A stretch of DNA of 64,000 nucleotides from Paenirhizobium cremeum (GCF_022884085.1 NZ_JAGGCS010000006.1:39531-103530); one strand, 5' to 3'. Shown: positions 26,267 through 36,287, numbered from the stretch's first letter. The notes: a model not told the origin generated them from the letters alone. A program made the numbers and translations.

Positions 26267-27673
26267 ATGTCAAAAGTGAAGACCAATTCGGCCGACTGGT
26301 CGGCCCTGATCCCGGTCCTGCCGGATGACGGGCCGCATACGGCAGCACTCTACCGAGTCATCCGGCGGCTGATCGAGACGGGGACCATTGCGCCGGGAAC
26401 CAAGCTTCCGCCGACGCGGGATCTGTCGGCCCGTCTGAAGGTTTCCCGCGGATCGGCGGTCGCCGCCTTCGAAATGCTGATCGCCGACGGCTTTGCCGAG
26501 GCGCGCACAGGTGCCGGAACCTTCGTGGCGGCGCAGGTTCCCGTCCTTCGCGCACCCGATACGGTCGTGGAGGCGGCAGGCGACATCGCGCCTCCCCTTC
26601 CGGGCACGTTGGGGATAGCGACTGCCGACGCTCGGACGTTGAAGACGTTCCGGGCGCTTATGTCCTGGCATCTGGCAAGGCCAGGCTTCGAGCATTTCCA
26701 TTACGGCGATCCGCGGGGTTCGGCGGATCTGCGCGAAGCCGTCGCCACCTATCTGCGAACGGCACGCGGCGTGCGCTGCGATGGCGCTTCCGTCGTCATC
26801 ACCCATGGCACCCAGCAGGCGCTCGACCTCTTCATCCGCAGCGCCTTGCAGCCGGGCGATGGCGTCTGGATCGAGGACCCCTGCTATCCGATGGCGCGAA
26901 CCGCCTTTGCGGAAGCGGGAATGCGTCTCTCGGGCATTCCGGTGGATGCTGAGGGGATGGACCCGGTCGCCGGCGAGAACCTAATGCCGTCGGCGCGCGC
27001 TGTCTATGTCACGCCGTCGCACCAGTTTCCGCTGGGTGTCACCATGACCATGCGGCGCAGGCTGGCGCTGATCGACTGGGCACGGCGCAACGACGCTTGG
27101 ATCATCGAGGACGATTACGACAGCGAGTTCCGCTATGCCGGGCCGCCACTTACTTCGCTGCAGGGCATGGATGATACTGGCCATGTCATCTATATCGGCA
27201 CCTTTTCCAAGGCGCTCTTTCCCGGCCTTCGCATGGGTTACATGGTCGCACCGCCCTCCTTGCGAGAGAGGATCGTGGCGCTGAAGAGCCGTACGGACCG
27301 TTTCCCGCCGACGCTGGCGGAGGCAGCCCTCACCGATCTCCTGCGTGAAGGGCATTTCGCCGCCCATCTGCGCCGCACCCGTCGGCGCAGCAAGGTCGCG
27401 CGGGACGAACTGGTCGCGGGGCTCCTGTCCAATCCGCGTGCCGGCATCGAGGTGGAGACGCCCGATCAAGGGCTTCACCTCATCGCCCGCCTGCCTACGG
27501 GGGCGGAGGACACGGCGATGGTGGAGAAGGCGCGTGCCGCAGGGCTTGGCGTGCGGGCCTTGTCTGCCATGAGTGTTTCCGGAACGCCCCGGCAAGGGCT
27601 TGTCATCGGCTTCTCCGGGTTCGGCGGCGAGGCGTTGCGGGAGGCGGCAACCCGGTTTGTCGCGACCTTGTGA
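26267..27673 (+). CDS. MocR/PdxR-type GntR-aminotransferase regulator
   Basis: A 468-residue chimera. Residues about 15-85 are a GntR winged helix (RVIRRLIETGTIAPGTKLPPTRDLSARLKVSRGSAVAAFEML). Residues about 115-468 resemble a fold-type I aminotransferase with the PLP lysine in GTFSKALFPGLRMGY. Such proteins sense PLP or a B6-amine adduct; PdxR activates PLP synthesis. Its partner is the divergent PNPOx-like gene. The ATG at 26267 has no good ribosome site; a TTG at 26243 with AGAGG is a possible alternative. Confidence 0.88.
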   Translation: MSKVKTNSADWSALIPVLPDDGPHTAALYRVIRRLIETGTIAPGTKLPPTRDLSARLKVSRGSAVAAFEMLIADGFAEARTGAGTFVAAQVPVLRAPDTVVEAAGDIAPPLPGTLGIATADARTLKTFRALMSWHLARPGFEHFHYGDPRGSADLREAVATYLRTARGVRCDGASVVITHGTQQALDLFIRSALQPGDGVWIEDPCYPMARTAFAEAGMRLSGIPVDAEGMDPVAGENLMPSARAVYVTPSHQFPLGVTMTMRRRLALIDWARRNDAWIIEDDYDSEFRYAGPPLTSLQGMDDTGHVIYIGTFSKALFPGLRMGYMVAPPSLRERIVALKSRTDRFPPTLAEAALTDLLREGHFAAHLRRTRRRSKVARDELVAGLLSNPRAGIEVETPDQGLHLIARLPTGAEDTAMVEKARAAGLGVRALSAMSVSGTPRQGLVIGFSGFGGEALREAATRFVATL

Positions 27674-27784
27674 GAGGTGGCCATGAGGGCGTGCCTTGCG
27701 GATGAAGGGTTCGCACTGCTACTAGGATTGAACGCGAACAGCAGGAAGCCATGGCAGGGAGGCCGGGCTGGAGAAGGAGACGGC

Positions 27785-28066
27785 GTGAAATTCCTCGATC
27801 CGCAGCATCCGTTTTTCAAGCCACTCTGGCGCCGCATCCTGACGGTGGTTGCCCCCGCCGCCTGGGGACTGGTCGAGCTGTCGAACAATGCCTCCGGCTG
27901 GGCCATTCTGTTTTTCGGCGCATCCGCCTATGCGGCTTACGAACTGCTGTTTAATTTCGAGCGCAGCAGCCGGGCGAAGACATCTGCCACCGACAAGGAC
28001 AGGTCGCCGGCGGACAACCACAGCGGCAATGACGGAGGCGATGGCGGCGGCGATGGGGGCGACTGA
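27785..28066 (+). CDS. Small membrane protein with Asp/Gly-rich tail
   Basis: A 93-residue protein starting at GTG (27785), preceded by AAGGAG. Residues 1-50 contain two hydrophobic segments (ILTVVAPAAWGLVELSN and WAILFFGASAYAAYELLF). The C-terminal ~30 residues are polar and end in Gly/Asp repeats (GNDGGDGGGDGGD). I do not recognise a function. The upstream in-frame extension lacks a ribosome site. Confidence 0.7.
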   Translation: MKFLDPQHPFFKPLWRRILTVVAPAAWGLVELSNNASGWAILFFGASAYAAYELLFNFERSSRAKTSATDKDRSPADNHSGNDGGDGGGDGGD

Positions 28067-28207
28067 CCGGTTCACCCGGAACAGTGTTATATGCTGGCGC
28101 GGGCATGGGAATCCGGCTGCTCTCTTGACCCGTCGGATGACCTTGCCAAGGGCTTCGGGGGCCAATAGGTTGCCTCTCTGAAACGATTTAAATGCAAGGA
28201 GAGGCCC

Positions 28208-29197
28208 ATGTTGCGTTTTGGAATTCTGTCGACAGCGAAGATCGGACGCGATCTTGTGGTGCCTGCCATGCAGGATGCCGAGAACTGCGTCGTCACGGCA
28301 GTGGCGAGCCGCGATCTGGCCAAGGCGAGGGCCATGGCCGACCGTTTTTCTGTGCCGCATGCCTTCGGTTCCTATGAGGAGATGCTGGCGTCCGATGTGA
28401 TCGACGCTGTCTACATTCCCGTGCCGACGGCGCAGCATGTCGAGTGGGCCATCAAGGCGGCCGATGCCGGCAAGCATGTGCTCTGCGAAAAGCCGCTGGC
28501 GCTCAAGGCCGCGGAGATCGACGACGTTATTGCCGCCCGCGACCGCAATGGCGTTCTCGTCTCGGAAGCGTTCATGGTGACTTACGCTCCCGTGTGGCGC
28601 AAGGTGCGTTCGCTGTTGTCGGAAGGTGCAATCGGCCGGCTCCGGCACGTGCAGGGGGCCTTCACCTATTTCAACCGTGACCCTGCCAACATGCGCAACA
28701 AGCCCGAGCTCGGCGGCGGTGGGCTGCCGGATATCGGCGTCTATCCGGCGATCTCGACCCGGTTTGCGACTGGTGCCGAACCGCAGCGCGTGCAGGCCGT
28801 GGTCGAGCGCGACCCGGAATTCGGTACCGACATCTATGCGAGCGTCAAGGCCGATTTCGGCGGTTTCGAACTGAGTTTCTACGTCTCCACCCAGATGGCA
28901 AATCGCCAGACCATGGCGTTCCACGGCACGGACGGTTTCATCGAGGTCCGCTCGCCCTTCAATGCCGACCGCTGGGGGGCGGAAGAGGTGGAGTTGACCA
29001 ACCGTGCGCATAGCGAGTCGCAGATCTTCCGTTTCCAGGACAGCCGTCAGTATCGCCGCGAGGCCGAGGCCTTCGCCCATGCCGTGGAGACCGGTGACCA
29101 CAGCGAGGTCGTGAGTCTCGAAAATTCCCGCGCCAACCAGCTTTTCATCGACGCGATCTATCGCGCCGGCGAAAAGGATGGCTGGGAGGCAGTATAA
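28208..29197 (+). CDS. Gfo/Idh/MocA family oxidoreductase
   Basis: A 329-residue NAD(P)-dependent dehydrogenase. The Rossmann domain begins [18 protein letters not shown] and includes the signature [13 protein letters not shown] (Glu-Lys-Pro around 97-99). The C-terminal Gfo/Idh/MocA domain has [13 protein letters not shown] and [14 protein letters not shown]. Substrates in the family are sugars, inositols or diols; it cannot be narrowed here. The ATG follows AAGGAGAGG. It converges on the GtrA/GT2 genes, with 7 bp between stops. Confidence 0.9.
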   Translation: MLRFGILSTAKIGRDLVVPAMQDAENCVVTAVASRDLAKARAMADRFSVPHAFGSYEEMLASDVIDAVYIPVPTAQHVEWAIKAADAGKHVLCEKPLALKAAEIDDVIAARDRNGVLVSEAFMVTYAPVWRKVRSLLSEGAIGRLRHVQGAFTYFNRDPANMRNKPELGGGGLPDIGVYPAISTRFATGAEPQRVQAVVERDPEFGTDIYASVKADFGGFELSFYVSTQMANRQTMAFHGTDGFIEVRSPFNADRWGAEEVELTNRAHSESQIFRFQDSRQYRREAEAFAHAVETGDHSEVVSLENSRANQLFIDAIYRAGEKDGWEAV

Positions 29198-29204
29198 ACT
29201 GTCC

Positions 29205-29579
29205 TCAGCGCCGGAAGACGAAGCGGGAATAGCCGAAGAAGCTGAAGGCCATGGCGGCGATGGAGGCGAAGACAAGCGCCGCAAACGGCGTGAGCATCGG
29301 GGCCGAGATCAGCAGTGCCGAATAGAGCAGGTAGTTTACCACGGCAGACGTGATACCCACCGAACCGTAGCGGAAGCCCTCGACCGCAATCGAATGGCGC
29401 GACGCCCCGAAGGTGAAGCTGCGGTTGAGAAACCATGTCCAGACGAGGGCGACGGTTATTGCGACGAGGCGCGCGAGAAAAGGTCCGAGCGGCGTCGCCT
29501 TGAGCAACAGCGTCAGCACCGCCGCATCGATCAGGAAGCCCGCCGTGCCGACAATGCCGAAGCGCAGCAGCTTTTTCAT
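29205..29579 (-). CDS. GtrA-family membrane protein
   Basis: A 124-residue protein with four transmembrane helices and the GtrA-like pattern LLRFGIVGTAGFLIDAAVLTLL, WTWFLNRSFTFG and FFGYSRFVF. GtrA proteins are thought to flip polyprenyl-phosphate-linked sugars. It is translationally coupled (4-nt ATGA overlap) to the GT2 enzyme upstream. Confidence 0.9.
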   Translation of the reverse strand: MKKLLRFGIVGTAGFLIDAAVLTLLLKATPLGPFLARLVAITVALVWTWFLNRSFTFGASRHSIAVEGFRYGSVGITSAVVNYLLYSALLISAPMLTPFAALVFASIAAMAFSFFGYSRFVFRR

Positions 29580-30622
29580 GCGGCATCCGCCTTGCCGCTG
29601 CGGACGGCATTGTTTTCGTGGTTGCCGCTTGCCGTCTTTTCCGAAAGTGCGGGGTGCAGGGCAGGCAGGTTCATGTAGTGGATCCTCAAGTGTTCGGCGC
29701 GTGAACGGGCGAGCGAATCCAGGATCAGCGCGGCCGTTAGCGACAGGAACGACATCATCAACAGGACTGTGGCGAGAATCCAGCTCGGTACGCGGCTGAC
29801 GTAACCGGTGGCGAAGAATTCGAAGAGCACCGGCGCCATGAAACCGATGCTCAGCGCCAGCAGGGCCGCACTGATTGTGCCGAAGAAGGCAAAGGGTCGG
29901 ATTTCCTTCATCAGCATCGCGAACATCCAGAGGATCTTCGCGCCGTCGCGGAAGGTCGAAAGCTTGGAATGGGACCCCTCCGGACGCCTTCCGTAATCGA
30001 GTTCCAGCTCGCAGACCGGCAGTTTCAGCCGGGTCGCATGCACCGACATTTCCGTCTCGATCTCGAAGCCGCCGGAAACGGCGGGGAAGCTCTTCACGAA
30101 CCGGCGTGAAAATGCCCGGTAGCCGGAGAGGATATCCGTGAAATCATTGCCGAAGAGAAAGCGGTAGAGCACGTTGAACATGCGGTTGCCGAAAGCATGG
30201 CCCTGGCGGCCGGCATCGGCATGCACGCCGCGCCGCGTGCCGACCACCATGTCGGACCGTTCGGTGATGAGCGTGCGAATGAGTTCCTCGGCGTCTTCGG
30301 GCGCATAGGTCCCGTCGCCATCAGCCATGACATAGACGTCCGCTTCGATGTCGCAGAACATGCGGCGCACCACATGGCCCTTGCCCTGCCGGCGCTCGCG
30401 CACCACGGTCGCGCCTGCCAGCATAGCCGTCAACGCGGTGCCGTCGGTCGAATTGTTGTCGTAGACATAGATGCGTGCCGCAGGCAGCGCCTCGCGAAAG
30501 CTGCGCACCACGTTGCCGATGGTTGCGGCTTCATTGTAGCAGGGCAGGAGAACAGCCACATCCAGATCGTCAGGCCATATTCCGCGCATCGCAAGCTCTC
30601 GTGTAAAGGGGGCGGCCATCAT
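29576..30622 (-). CDS. GT2 family glycosyltransferase, dolichyl-phosphate-mannose-synthase-like
   Basis: A 348-residue enzyme. The GT2 domain spans about 20-240: CYNEAATIGNVV, DNNSTDGT and the metal motif MADGDGTY (about 98-105), then DILSGYRAFSRRFVKSFP. Two C-terminal helices (about 235-260 and 270-295) anchor it in the membrane. It should place a sugar from a nucleotide donor onto a polyprenyl phosphate for the partner GtrA to flip and a GT-C enzyme such as the divergent one to use. MMAAPFT at 30622 was chosen; the ATG at 30589 is an alternative. Confidence 0.9.
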   Translation of the reverse strand: MMAAPFTRELAMRGIWPDDLDVAVLLPCYNEAATIGNVVRSFREALPAARIYVYDNNSTDGTALTAMLAGATVVRERRQGKGHVVRRMFCDIEADVYVMADGDGTYAPEDAEELIRTLITERSDMVVGTRRGVHADAGRQGHAFGNRMFNVLYRFLFGNDFTDILSGYRAFSRRFVKSFPAVSGGFEIETEMSVHATRLKLPVCELELDYGRRPEGSHSKLSTFRDGAKILWMFAMLMKEIRPFAFFGTISAALLALSIGFMAPVLFEFFATGYVSRVPSWILATVLLMMSFLSLTAALILDSLARSRAEHLRIHYMNLPALHPALSEKTASGNHENNAVRSGKADAA

Positions 30623-30736
30623 GGCGTCGCCGGCGCTTTACTATTTCTTGAGAACGTTAAAGCTAGGTTTCACGTATCGATGCTGTCTGTGATCTCGCCG
30701 GCCATTTCTCACAGGAAGCCGGTTCGCGGGGAATGA

Positions 30737-32560
30737 ATGCCCATGGCCGATCATGCCATTTCCGTCGGAACGACCGAGCCGTTCTGGACACGCCTCAGGC
30801 TGGTTCTACCGATCTATTATCTGGTTGTGGTCCTGGCCGTCGTTCTGGTTCATTCGCCGGGCGCCCGCGACTATGTCGGCGCGGACAACGACGACTGGAT
30901 GCGCCTCGTCGAGGTCCGGGATCTGCTGGGCGGGCAGGGCTGGTTCGACCTGACCCAGTATCGCCTCGGCCTCGACGGCGGCACGCTGATGCACTGGTCG
31001 CGGCTTGTCGATCTGCCGATCGCCGCCCTGATCCTCCTCTTCGGCCAGCTCATGGCGCCGGAACGGGCTGAGGCCGCGGCGTTGCTCGTCTGGCCGCTCT
31101 TCCTGATCCTTCCGCTGCTGGCGGCGATCGGTATCGGTGCGTGGCGTCTCGGCGGTGCGCCGGCCATGCATGTCGCGCTCGGGCTGGCCTGCCTTTTCGT
31201 CGTGGCCTCGAACCGCTTCCTGCCCGGCGCAATCGACCATCACAACGTCCAGCTCGTGCTGATTGCGACCATTGCGGCCACGCTGACGGATACGCGGCAT
31301 CGGGCCGCGAATTTCGCGCTGGCCGGTATTGCCTGTGCGCTGGCGATTGCCATCGGTGCGGAAACCACGCCGCTCGTGGCCGTCGCCTGCCTTTCGGTTG
31401 CGGTGGTCTGGGCCTTGCAGGGCAGCGCCTACGCACTCGCCGCCCGCGCCTTTTCGCTTGCGCTGACGCTTTCGATCTCCGCCTTCTTCTTTGTGACGGT
31501 GCCGCCGCGTCTTTACGGGCAAGTCACCTGCGACAGCCTTTCGCTGGGCTATTACGGCATCGCCACAGTCGGTGGTGTCGCGCTTTTCCTCTCGACCTTC
31601 TTCGGCGAGGGTGCGCGCACAAAGCGCTTCGCCGTGCTCGCAGTCGATGGCGTGGCGGTTCTGGCTGTGGCGCTGCTGCTTGCGCCGGAATGTCTGCAGA
31701 ATCCGCTGAACGACCTCGACCCGCTCCTGGTGACGATGTGGCTCGACGGGGTGACTGAGGCGCAGTCCGCATGGGCGCAATTGTATCGCGAGCCAGGCAC
31801 CTTCGGAGGCTATTATGCCGTCGGCTTTTTCGCCGCCGCCGTCTGCGCCTCCCGCATTCTGCTCAGGGACCGTATCGAGGCGCATGCGGTGCTGCTGTCG
31901 CTCATTCTCGCCAGCTGGGCCATCGCCCTCGTTCAGGTGCGAGGGGCGGCCTTTGCCAATCTCCTGTCGATCCTGCCTCTTTCGGTGCTGGTCGCCGAGT
32001 TGCGGCGCAACGCCAACCGTAATCCCGAGCATATGGGGATGGGCTTCACCTTTGCCGTCGCCACCCTCCTCGTCGTGCCGAGCGTCTGGATGCTGGGTGG
32101 CACATTCTTCACCGAAGGCTCGGCGGGCGTGGTCAATCGTCTTCGTCAGCAGACGTCCGAAAGCGGCAAGCCGGGAGAGGATTGCTCCAGCAGGCGCGCC
32201 CTGTCGCAGCTTGCCGGACTGGAGCCGGCGACCGTCGTTTCGGGATCAGAAGCCGGCGTGAAGATCCTGCGCTACACGCCGCATCGTGTGCTGACCGCAC
32301 CCTATCATCGCGATCAGGCCGGAATGCTTGCCGAATTGCATATCGGCATGGCGAAACCCGCGGAGGCGTTGCCGCTGCTGCGAAATGCGGGTGCGACGGT
32401 GATCGCCTATTGCAGGACAGATCCCCAGGCAAAGATGGTCGCCTCGATGGAGCCTGACGGGCTCTATGCCCTGCTGGCGAAAGGCGAGATACCTGCCTAT
32501 CTGCAGGTCATGCCGAAGGACCCGACTTCCGGCTTCGTCCTCTATCGAGTGATCCCCTGA
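30737..32560 (+). CDS. Large membrane protein with STT3-like GT-C features
   Basis: A 607-residue protein with about 11 transmembrane helices and a soluble C-terminus of about 130 residues. The first external loop holds an acidic motif (DYVGADNDDWMR, Asp50 to Asp53), followed by GGTLMHWSRLVD. A later loop carries PGAIDHHNVQL (Asp167-His168-His169), resembling the DHH region of STT3/AglB oligosaccharyltransferases. These point to a GT-C enzyme that uses lipid-linked sugars, as the divergent GT2/GtrA pair would supply. The acceptor is unknown. Confidence 0.75.
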   Translation: MPMADHAISVGTTEPFWTRLRLVLPIYYLVVVLAVVLVHSPGARDYVGADNDDWMRLVEVRDLLGGQGWFDLTQYRLGLDGGTLMHWSRLVDLPIAALILLFGQLMAPERAEAAALLVWPLFLILPLLAAIGIGAWRLGGAPAMHVALGLACLFVVASNRFLPGAIDHHNVQLVLIATIAATLTDTRHRAANFALAGIACALAIAIGAETTPLVAVACLSVAVVWALQGSAYALAARAFSLALTLSISAFFFVTVPPRLYGQVTCDSLSLGYYGIATVGGVALFLSTFFGEGARTKRFAVLAVDGVAVLAVALLLAPECLQNPLNDLDPLLVTMWLDGVTEAQSAWAQLYREPGTFGGYYAVGFFAAAVCASRILLRDRIEAHAVLLSLILASWAIALVQVRGAAFANLLSILPLSVLVAELRRNANRNPEHMGMGFTFAVATLLVVPSVWMLGGTFFTEGSAGVVNRLRQQTSESGKPGEDCSSRRALSQLAGLEPATVVSGSEAGVKILRYTPHRVLTAPYHRDQAGMLAELHIGMAKPAEALPLLRNAGATVIAYCRTDPQAKMVASMEPDGLYALLAKGEIPAYLQVMPKDPTSGFVLYRVIP

Positions 32561-32600
32561 TTCTCAGGTGCCCGATCCTTGGGCGGAAAGCCCGATGGCT

Positions 32601-32831
32601 TCACAGGACATGCGCTTTTCGGCAGGCGAAAAGAACGAGCAGCAGATCCACGAGCCCGATGTTGAAGCCGATCACCGCGGTGGCAAGCGGCAGCAGCGAG
32701 GCCGGCGCGGGCGGCAGGATGAGAGCCATCACGAAGACGAGCGGAATGAGAAGCGCGACCAATGCGATGGCGAAGGCCGAACGCGTCATGCCAGCGGCGA
32801 TCCCGATCGCCATTGTCGAGAGAAATATCAC
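32601..32831 (-). CDS. Small membrane protein, 76 aa
   Basis: A hydrophobic protein with two or three membrane helices (about 3-20, 22-43, 48-70) and a short basic tail (CRKAHVL). No recognisable family. It converges on the GT-C-like gene with 40 bp between stops. It was kept because the hydrophobic pattern is coherent and no better frame exists here. Confidence 0.5.
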   Translation of the reverse strand: MIFLSTMAIGIAAGMTRSAFAIALVALLIPLVFVMALILPPAPASLLPLATAVIGFNIGLVDLLLVLFACRKAHVL

Positions 32832-32922
32832 GGCTGTCCCTACCCCTTGACCAGACTGATCTCTAGCACGACCGGCCGGAAATCACCCTGATCCACATCA
32901 AAGAACCTTAGCGGAATTCCAG

Positions 32923-32946
32923 TCGGAAAACGCCCATGTTTTCCGA
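32923..32946. promoter_or_regulatory. Perfect 9-bp dyad in the 32832-33072 gap
   Basis: TCGGAAAAC and GTTTTCCGA pair around a 6-nt loop between two small minus-strand genes. It could end the spike-base-like transcript or act as an operator for the membrane-protein gene. There is no T-run. Nothing else is evident in this 241-bp gap. Confidence 0.4.
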
Positions 32947-33072
32947 GTTCCACCGGTATCTTCGCGACTGGTCTTAACCGATAAAAGCTAAGAACCGGTT
33001 TCCCGGGGGTAGTCCGGATGATCCGGGGAAGAGCCTCTATGCCTCTTGCCCGGATTCCCGTTTGCGGGACGG

Positions 33073-33336
33073 TCAGGCGAGGCCGACGATATCCGCCGCC
33101 GTGGTGCCGGTTTCAAGCACCCGCGTCACACGCAGCGGCAGGATCGCTCCGCCTGGCACATTGGTCAGAACGAGGCTTGCGCCCGAGAGTATCACGACAG
33201 CGAGATCGCCGCCGGAACCGACATAGAGGCCGCGGGTAGCCTCCTGCAGATCGACGTCATCGTCGGGAATGATGCCGAAGCCGGTCGCGGCGGGGCCGGA
33301 AAGCGAGGGGTGAAGGCTGGAGAATTGGTCTGTCAT
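33073..33336 (-). CDS. Spike base protein-like (RCAP_Rcc01079 family)
   Basis: An 87-residue protein. The core DLQEATRGLYVGSGGDLAVVILSGASLVLTNVPGGAILPLRVTRVLETGTTAADIVGL resembles the small phage/GTA spike base protein family. The ATG at 33336 follows AGAAGGAG. No other tail genes are near, so it is a solitary gene; such singletons occur in rhizobia, but their function is not known. It could be a gene-transfer-agent part encoded apart from its cluster (inference). Confidence 0.72.
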   Translation of the reverse strand: MTDQFSSLHPSLSGPAATGFGIIPDDDVDLQEATRGLYVGSGGDLAVVILSGASLVLTNVPGGAILPLRVTRVLETGTTAADIVGLA

Positions 33337-33549
33337 ATGGTGCTCCTTCTTGGATTGTCGATGCACCATTGTCGCATCCTCCGGGCCTATGGGGACGATC
33401 TCGCGCCCCTCCAACCGGCCGGAACGGTGAGCAGCAACCGGTTTTTCGGTCAAGGACATGATAAGAAGAGAGTTTTCCTATGTGTCGCAAACGGGGGACT
33501 GGAAAAGCGGGGTGCTGAACTTCCCCGCGATTTGCGCTAGGGAAGAGTG

Positions 33550-35169
33550 ATGAACGGTTTCTTCAACGACGATTCGCGCAGCAACCTCGCCGAGTTCACG
33601 GTCTCGGAACTGTCGGGCTCGATCAAGCGCACGATCGAGACGGCCTTCGACCACGTGCGGGTGCGCGGCGAAATCTCCGGTTACCGCGGCCCTCATTCCT
33701 CGGGCCATGCCTATTTCAGCCTGAAGGACGACAAGGCGCGCATCGACGCCGTGATCTGGAAGGGGGCCTTCTCCAAACTGAAATATCGGCCGGAAGAGGG
33801 CATGGAGGTCATTGCGACCGGGCGCATCACGACGTTCCCCGGTTCCTCGAAATACCAGATCGTCATCGAGCAGATGGAGCCGGCTGGAGCCGGTGCGCTG
33901 ATGGCGCTGATCGAGGAGCGCAAGCGCAAGCTCGCCGCGGAGGGGCTCTTCGATGTGGCGCGCAAGAAGCCATTGCCCTTCATGCCGAGCGTAATCGGCG
34001 TCGTGACCTCTCCGACCGGCGCGGTTATCAGGGATATCCTTCACCGCATCTCGGACCGCTTTCCGGTGCATGTCGTCGTCTGGCCGGTAAAGGTGCAGGG
34101 CGAAGGCTCGGGCGAGGAGGTGGCTAACGCCATCAACGGCTTTAACGCGCTTCAGCCCGGCGATGCAATTCCACGGCCGGATGTGCTGATCGTCGCGCGC
34201 GGCGGCGGCAGTCTCGAGGACCTCTGGAGCTTCAACGACGAGATAGTGGTCAGGGCCGCCGCCGCAAGCGACATTCCGCTGATTTCCGCCGTCGGTCACG
34301 AAACCGACTGGACGCTGATTGACCATGCCGCCGACGTGCGCGCGCCGACGCCGACGGGTGCCGCCGAAATGGCGGTGCCGGTCAAGGCGGAGCTGGTGGC
34401 GCAGGTGGCCAATCTCGCAGCCCGGCACGCCGGCGCTTCCGCGCGGCAGATGGAGCAGCGGCGGCAGAGCCTGCGTGCGCTTGCCCGCGCGCTGCCCTCG
34501 CTCGATCAGTTGCTGGCCCTGCCGCGCCGGCGTTTCGACGAGGCGGCGACGGCTCTCGGCCGGAGCCTCGAACTCAACATCATGGCCAAGCGCCGGAGCT
34601 TCGAGCGGGTGGGAAGCGCGCTTCGGCCGGACATGTTGGCGCGTCGTCTCCAGGAACGTCGCCAGAAGGTTCTGGAGCGGGCTGCTCTCGCCGAACGCAT
34701 CATCGAGCGGACGATAGACCGCCTGAGGACCAGGATCGGCCGCGCCGATGCCGCTCTGACGGCGGTTCCGGCGCGTCTCAAGGGACATACGGATCGCAGC
34801 CGTGACCGGCTCGCAAGCCTGATGCTCAGGGCGGATAGCGCCATCCGCAATGATCTGAAAGTGCAGCGCGCGGCGCTGACCGGTCACGAGCGCATGCTGC
34901 AATCGCTTTCCTACAAGAACGTGCTGATGCGTGGTTATGCGGTCATCCGCGACAGCGACGACCGGCCCGTTTCTCGTACCGCCGCACTATCGGCGGGGGA
35001 GGCGATCTCGATCGAGTTCGCCGACGGGCGCATGGCAGCCGTAACAGGCGAGGGTGACGGAACGCCGCCCGCTCCCATGCCATCCGGCCCCGCGCAGCCG
35101 AGGCCGGTGCCTGCGGCCCGGGCGGCAAGGAAAAACGAACCGTCGGGCGGGCAGGGAAGCCTCTTCTGA
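33550..35169 (+). CDS. xseA: Exodeoxyribonuclease VII large subunit
   Basis: A 539-residue nuclease subunit that, with XseB, degrades single-stranded DNA. An OB-fold spans about 15-115 ([49 protein letters not shown]). The catalytic domain spans about 125-320 ([67 protein letters not shown]). A long coiled-coil follows and a short Pro/Ala-rich tail ends it. GTG at 33547 is adjacent; ATG at 33550 is behind AGGGAAG. Its stop overlaps the next gene by 1 nt. Confidence 0.97.
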   Translation: MNGFFNDDSRSNLAEFTVSELSGSIKRTIETAFDHVRVRGEISGYRGPHSSGHAYFSLKDDKARIDAVIWKGAFSKLKYRPEEGMEVIATGRITTFPGSSKYQIVIEQMEPAGAGALMALIEERKRKLAAEGLFDVARKKPLPFMPSVIGVVTSPTGAVIRDILHRISDRFPVHVVVWPVKVQGEGSGEEVANAINGFNALQPGDAIPRPDVLIVARGGGSLEDLWSFNDEIVVRAAAASDIPLISAVGHETDWTLIDHAADVRAPTPTGAAEMAVPVKAELVAQVANLAARHAGASARQMEQRRQSLRALARALPSLDQLLALPRRRFDEAATALGRSLELNIMAKRRSFERVGSALRPDMLARRLQERRQKVLERAALAERIIERTIDRLRTRIGRADAALTAVPARLKGHTDRSRDRLASLMLRADSAIRNDLKVQRAALTGHERMLQSLSYKNVLMRGYAVIRDSDDRPVSRTAALSAGEAISIEFADGRMAAVTGEGDGTPPAPMPSGPAQPRPVPAARAARKNEPSGGQGSLF

Positions 35170-35768
35170 TGACCGGGCGACGCTTTCTCGTGGTTCTCGC
35201 TCATCCCCTGGCGGAGAGCTTTGCCGCCGCGATGGCAGGCGAGATCCGGGAAACGCTGGAGGCGAAGGGGCACAGCGTCGATTTGCTCGACCTCTATGCC
35301 GAGGATTTCGATCCGCGGCTCACCGCAGCCGAACGGGCAAGCTACATGCAGCCGCCCTACGATTTGTCCGCCGTCGAGACGCTGGTCGAGCGGCTTCGCG
35401 CGGCCGATGGCCTGATCTTCGTCTTTCCGCAATGGTGGTTCAACCTGCCGGCAATCCTCAAGGGCTTCATCGACCGTGTCTTCGTGCCGGGCGTGGCCTT
35501 CGATCACGATCCGCAAGGGGGCCGGCTGGTGCCGAAGCTCGGCAATATCCGTTCGTTCTGGATCGTCACTACCACGGGCTCGCCCTGGTGGGTCGTGCAT
35601 TTCTACATGGGCAACCCGATGAAGCGTATCCTGAAGCGCGGCGTGGCGGCGTTCTGCTCGCGCGGTCTCGATTTTCGCATGTTCTCGCTGCATGATATGG
35701 ATCGCGTTACCGAGGAACGATGCGGGCGGTTCATCGGGAAGGTCCGGCAGGCGCTTTCGCGGCTTTGA
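35169..35768 (+). CDS. NAD(P)H dehydrogenase, flavodoxin-like fold
   Basis: A 199-residue FMN/FAD reductase of the NQO1/MdaB/YwrO type. FLVVLAHPLAESFAAAMAGEI near the N-terminus and FVFPQWWFNLPAILKGFIDRVF near 80-105 are family hallmarks. It probably reduces quinones by two electrons, using NAD(P)H. Its ATG overlaps the xseA stop, so the two are co-transcribed. Confidence 0.88.
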   Translation: MTGRRFLVVLAHPLAESFAAAMAGEIRETLEAKGHSVDLLDLYAEDFDPRLTAAERASYMQPPYDLSAVETLVERLRAADGLIFVFPQWWFNLPAILKGFIDRVFVPGVAFDHDPQGGRLVPKLGNIRSFWIVTTTGSPWWVVHFYMGNPMKRILKRGVAAFCSRGLDFRMFSLHDMDRVTEERCGRFIGKVRQALSRL

Positions 35769-35948
35769 ACTTCGGCCCCTGCGAGCATGCACCGTAACCG
35801 TATTTCATCGCACACGACTATTTGCAGCGGCGTGAGGTGGCCGGTGTTTAATTTCGTCGTTTCGTTCACTATTTTGGATGACGATAGGTTTAATGAGGCG
35901 GCGCAGGGTGTCGCAGATCCCCGACCATGCGCCAAGGAGAAACACATT

Positions 35949-36287
35949 ATGAAGAAAACCTCTATCGCCCTTTTTGCCGGCCTTGCGCTGCTGACTTCAG
36001 GCGCGCTTCCCGCTTTTGCCGGCGACGGTCTTTCCTCCATCCTGTTCGGCAGGAGCTACAATGACGGCGTGACCGCAGTCCAGATCGTGCATCGCCCGAG
36101 CCATGCCGGCGACAGCCTGCCGCAGGCGGTCCTCTATGCGACGCCCGCCCGCATGCGACAGGCCCAGGCCATGGTCGCGCGTGATCCGGCTCTTCTGGAT
36201 GCGCTCAGCCGCCGCAACATCGGCATTCACAATGTCGCCTGGGTGCAGACTGCCATGAACGGCGGCAAGATCATCTATTATTATTAG
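35949..36287 (+). CDS. Small exported protein, 112 aa
   Basis: The signal peptide (MKKTSIALFAGLALLTSGAL to AFAG) is followed by about 87 residues with no known domain: SILFGRSYNDGVTAVQIVHR, LYATPARMRQAQAMVARDP and a terminal IIYYY. AAGGAGAAACACATT precedes the ATG. It should be periplasmic or secreted. Function unknown. The upstream 180 bp hold no gene. Confidence 0.8.
   Translation: MKKTSIALFAGLALLTSGALPAFAGDGLSSILFGRSYNDGVTAVQIVHRPSHAGDSLPQAVLYATPARMRQAQAMVARDPALLDALSRRNIGIHNVAWVQTAMNGGKIIYYY

Noticed and set aside
27722..29284. 520-codon minus-strand open frame over the Gfo/Idh/MocA gene
   Set aside because: It overlaps a well-supported enzyme on the other strand, and its translation is arginine/histidine-rich without motifs.
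33478..34902. 474-codon minus-strand open frame over xseA
   Set aside because: Antisense shadow of xseA; low-complexity translation.
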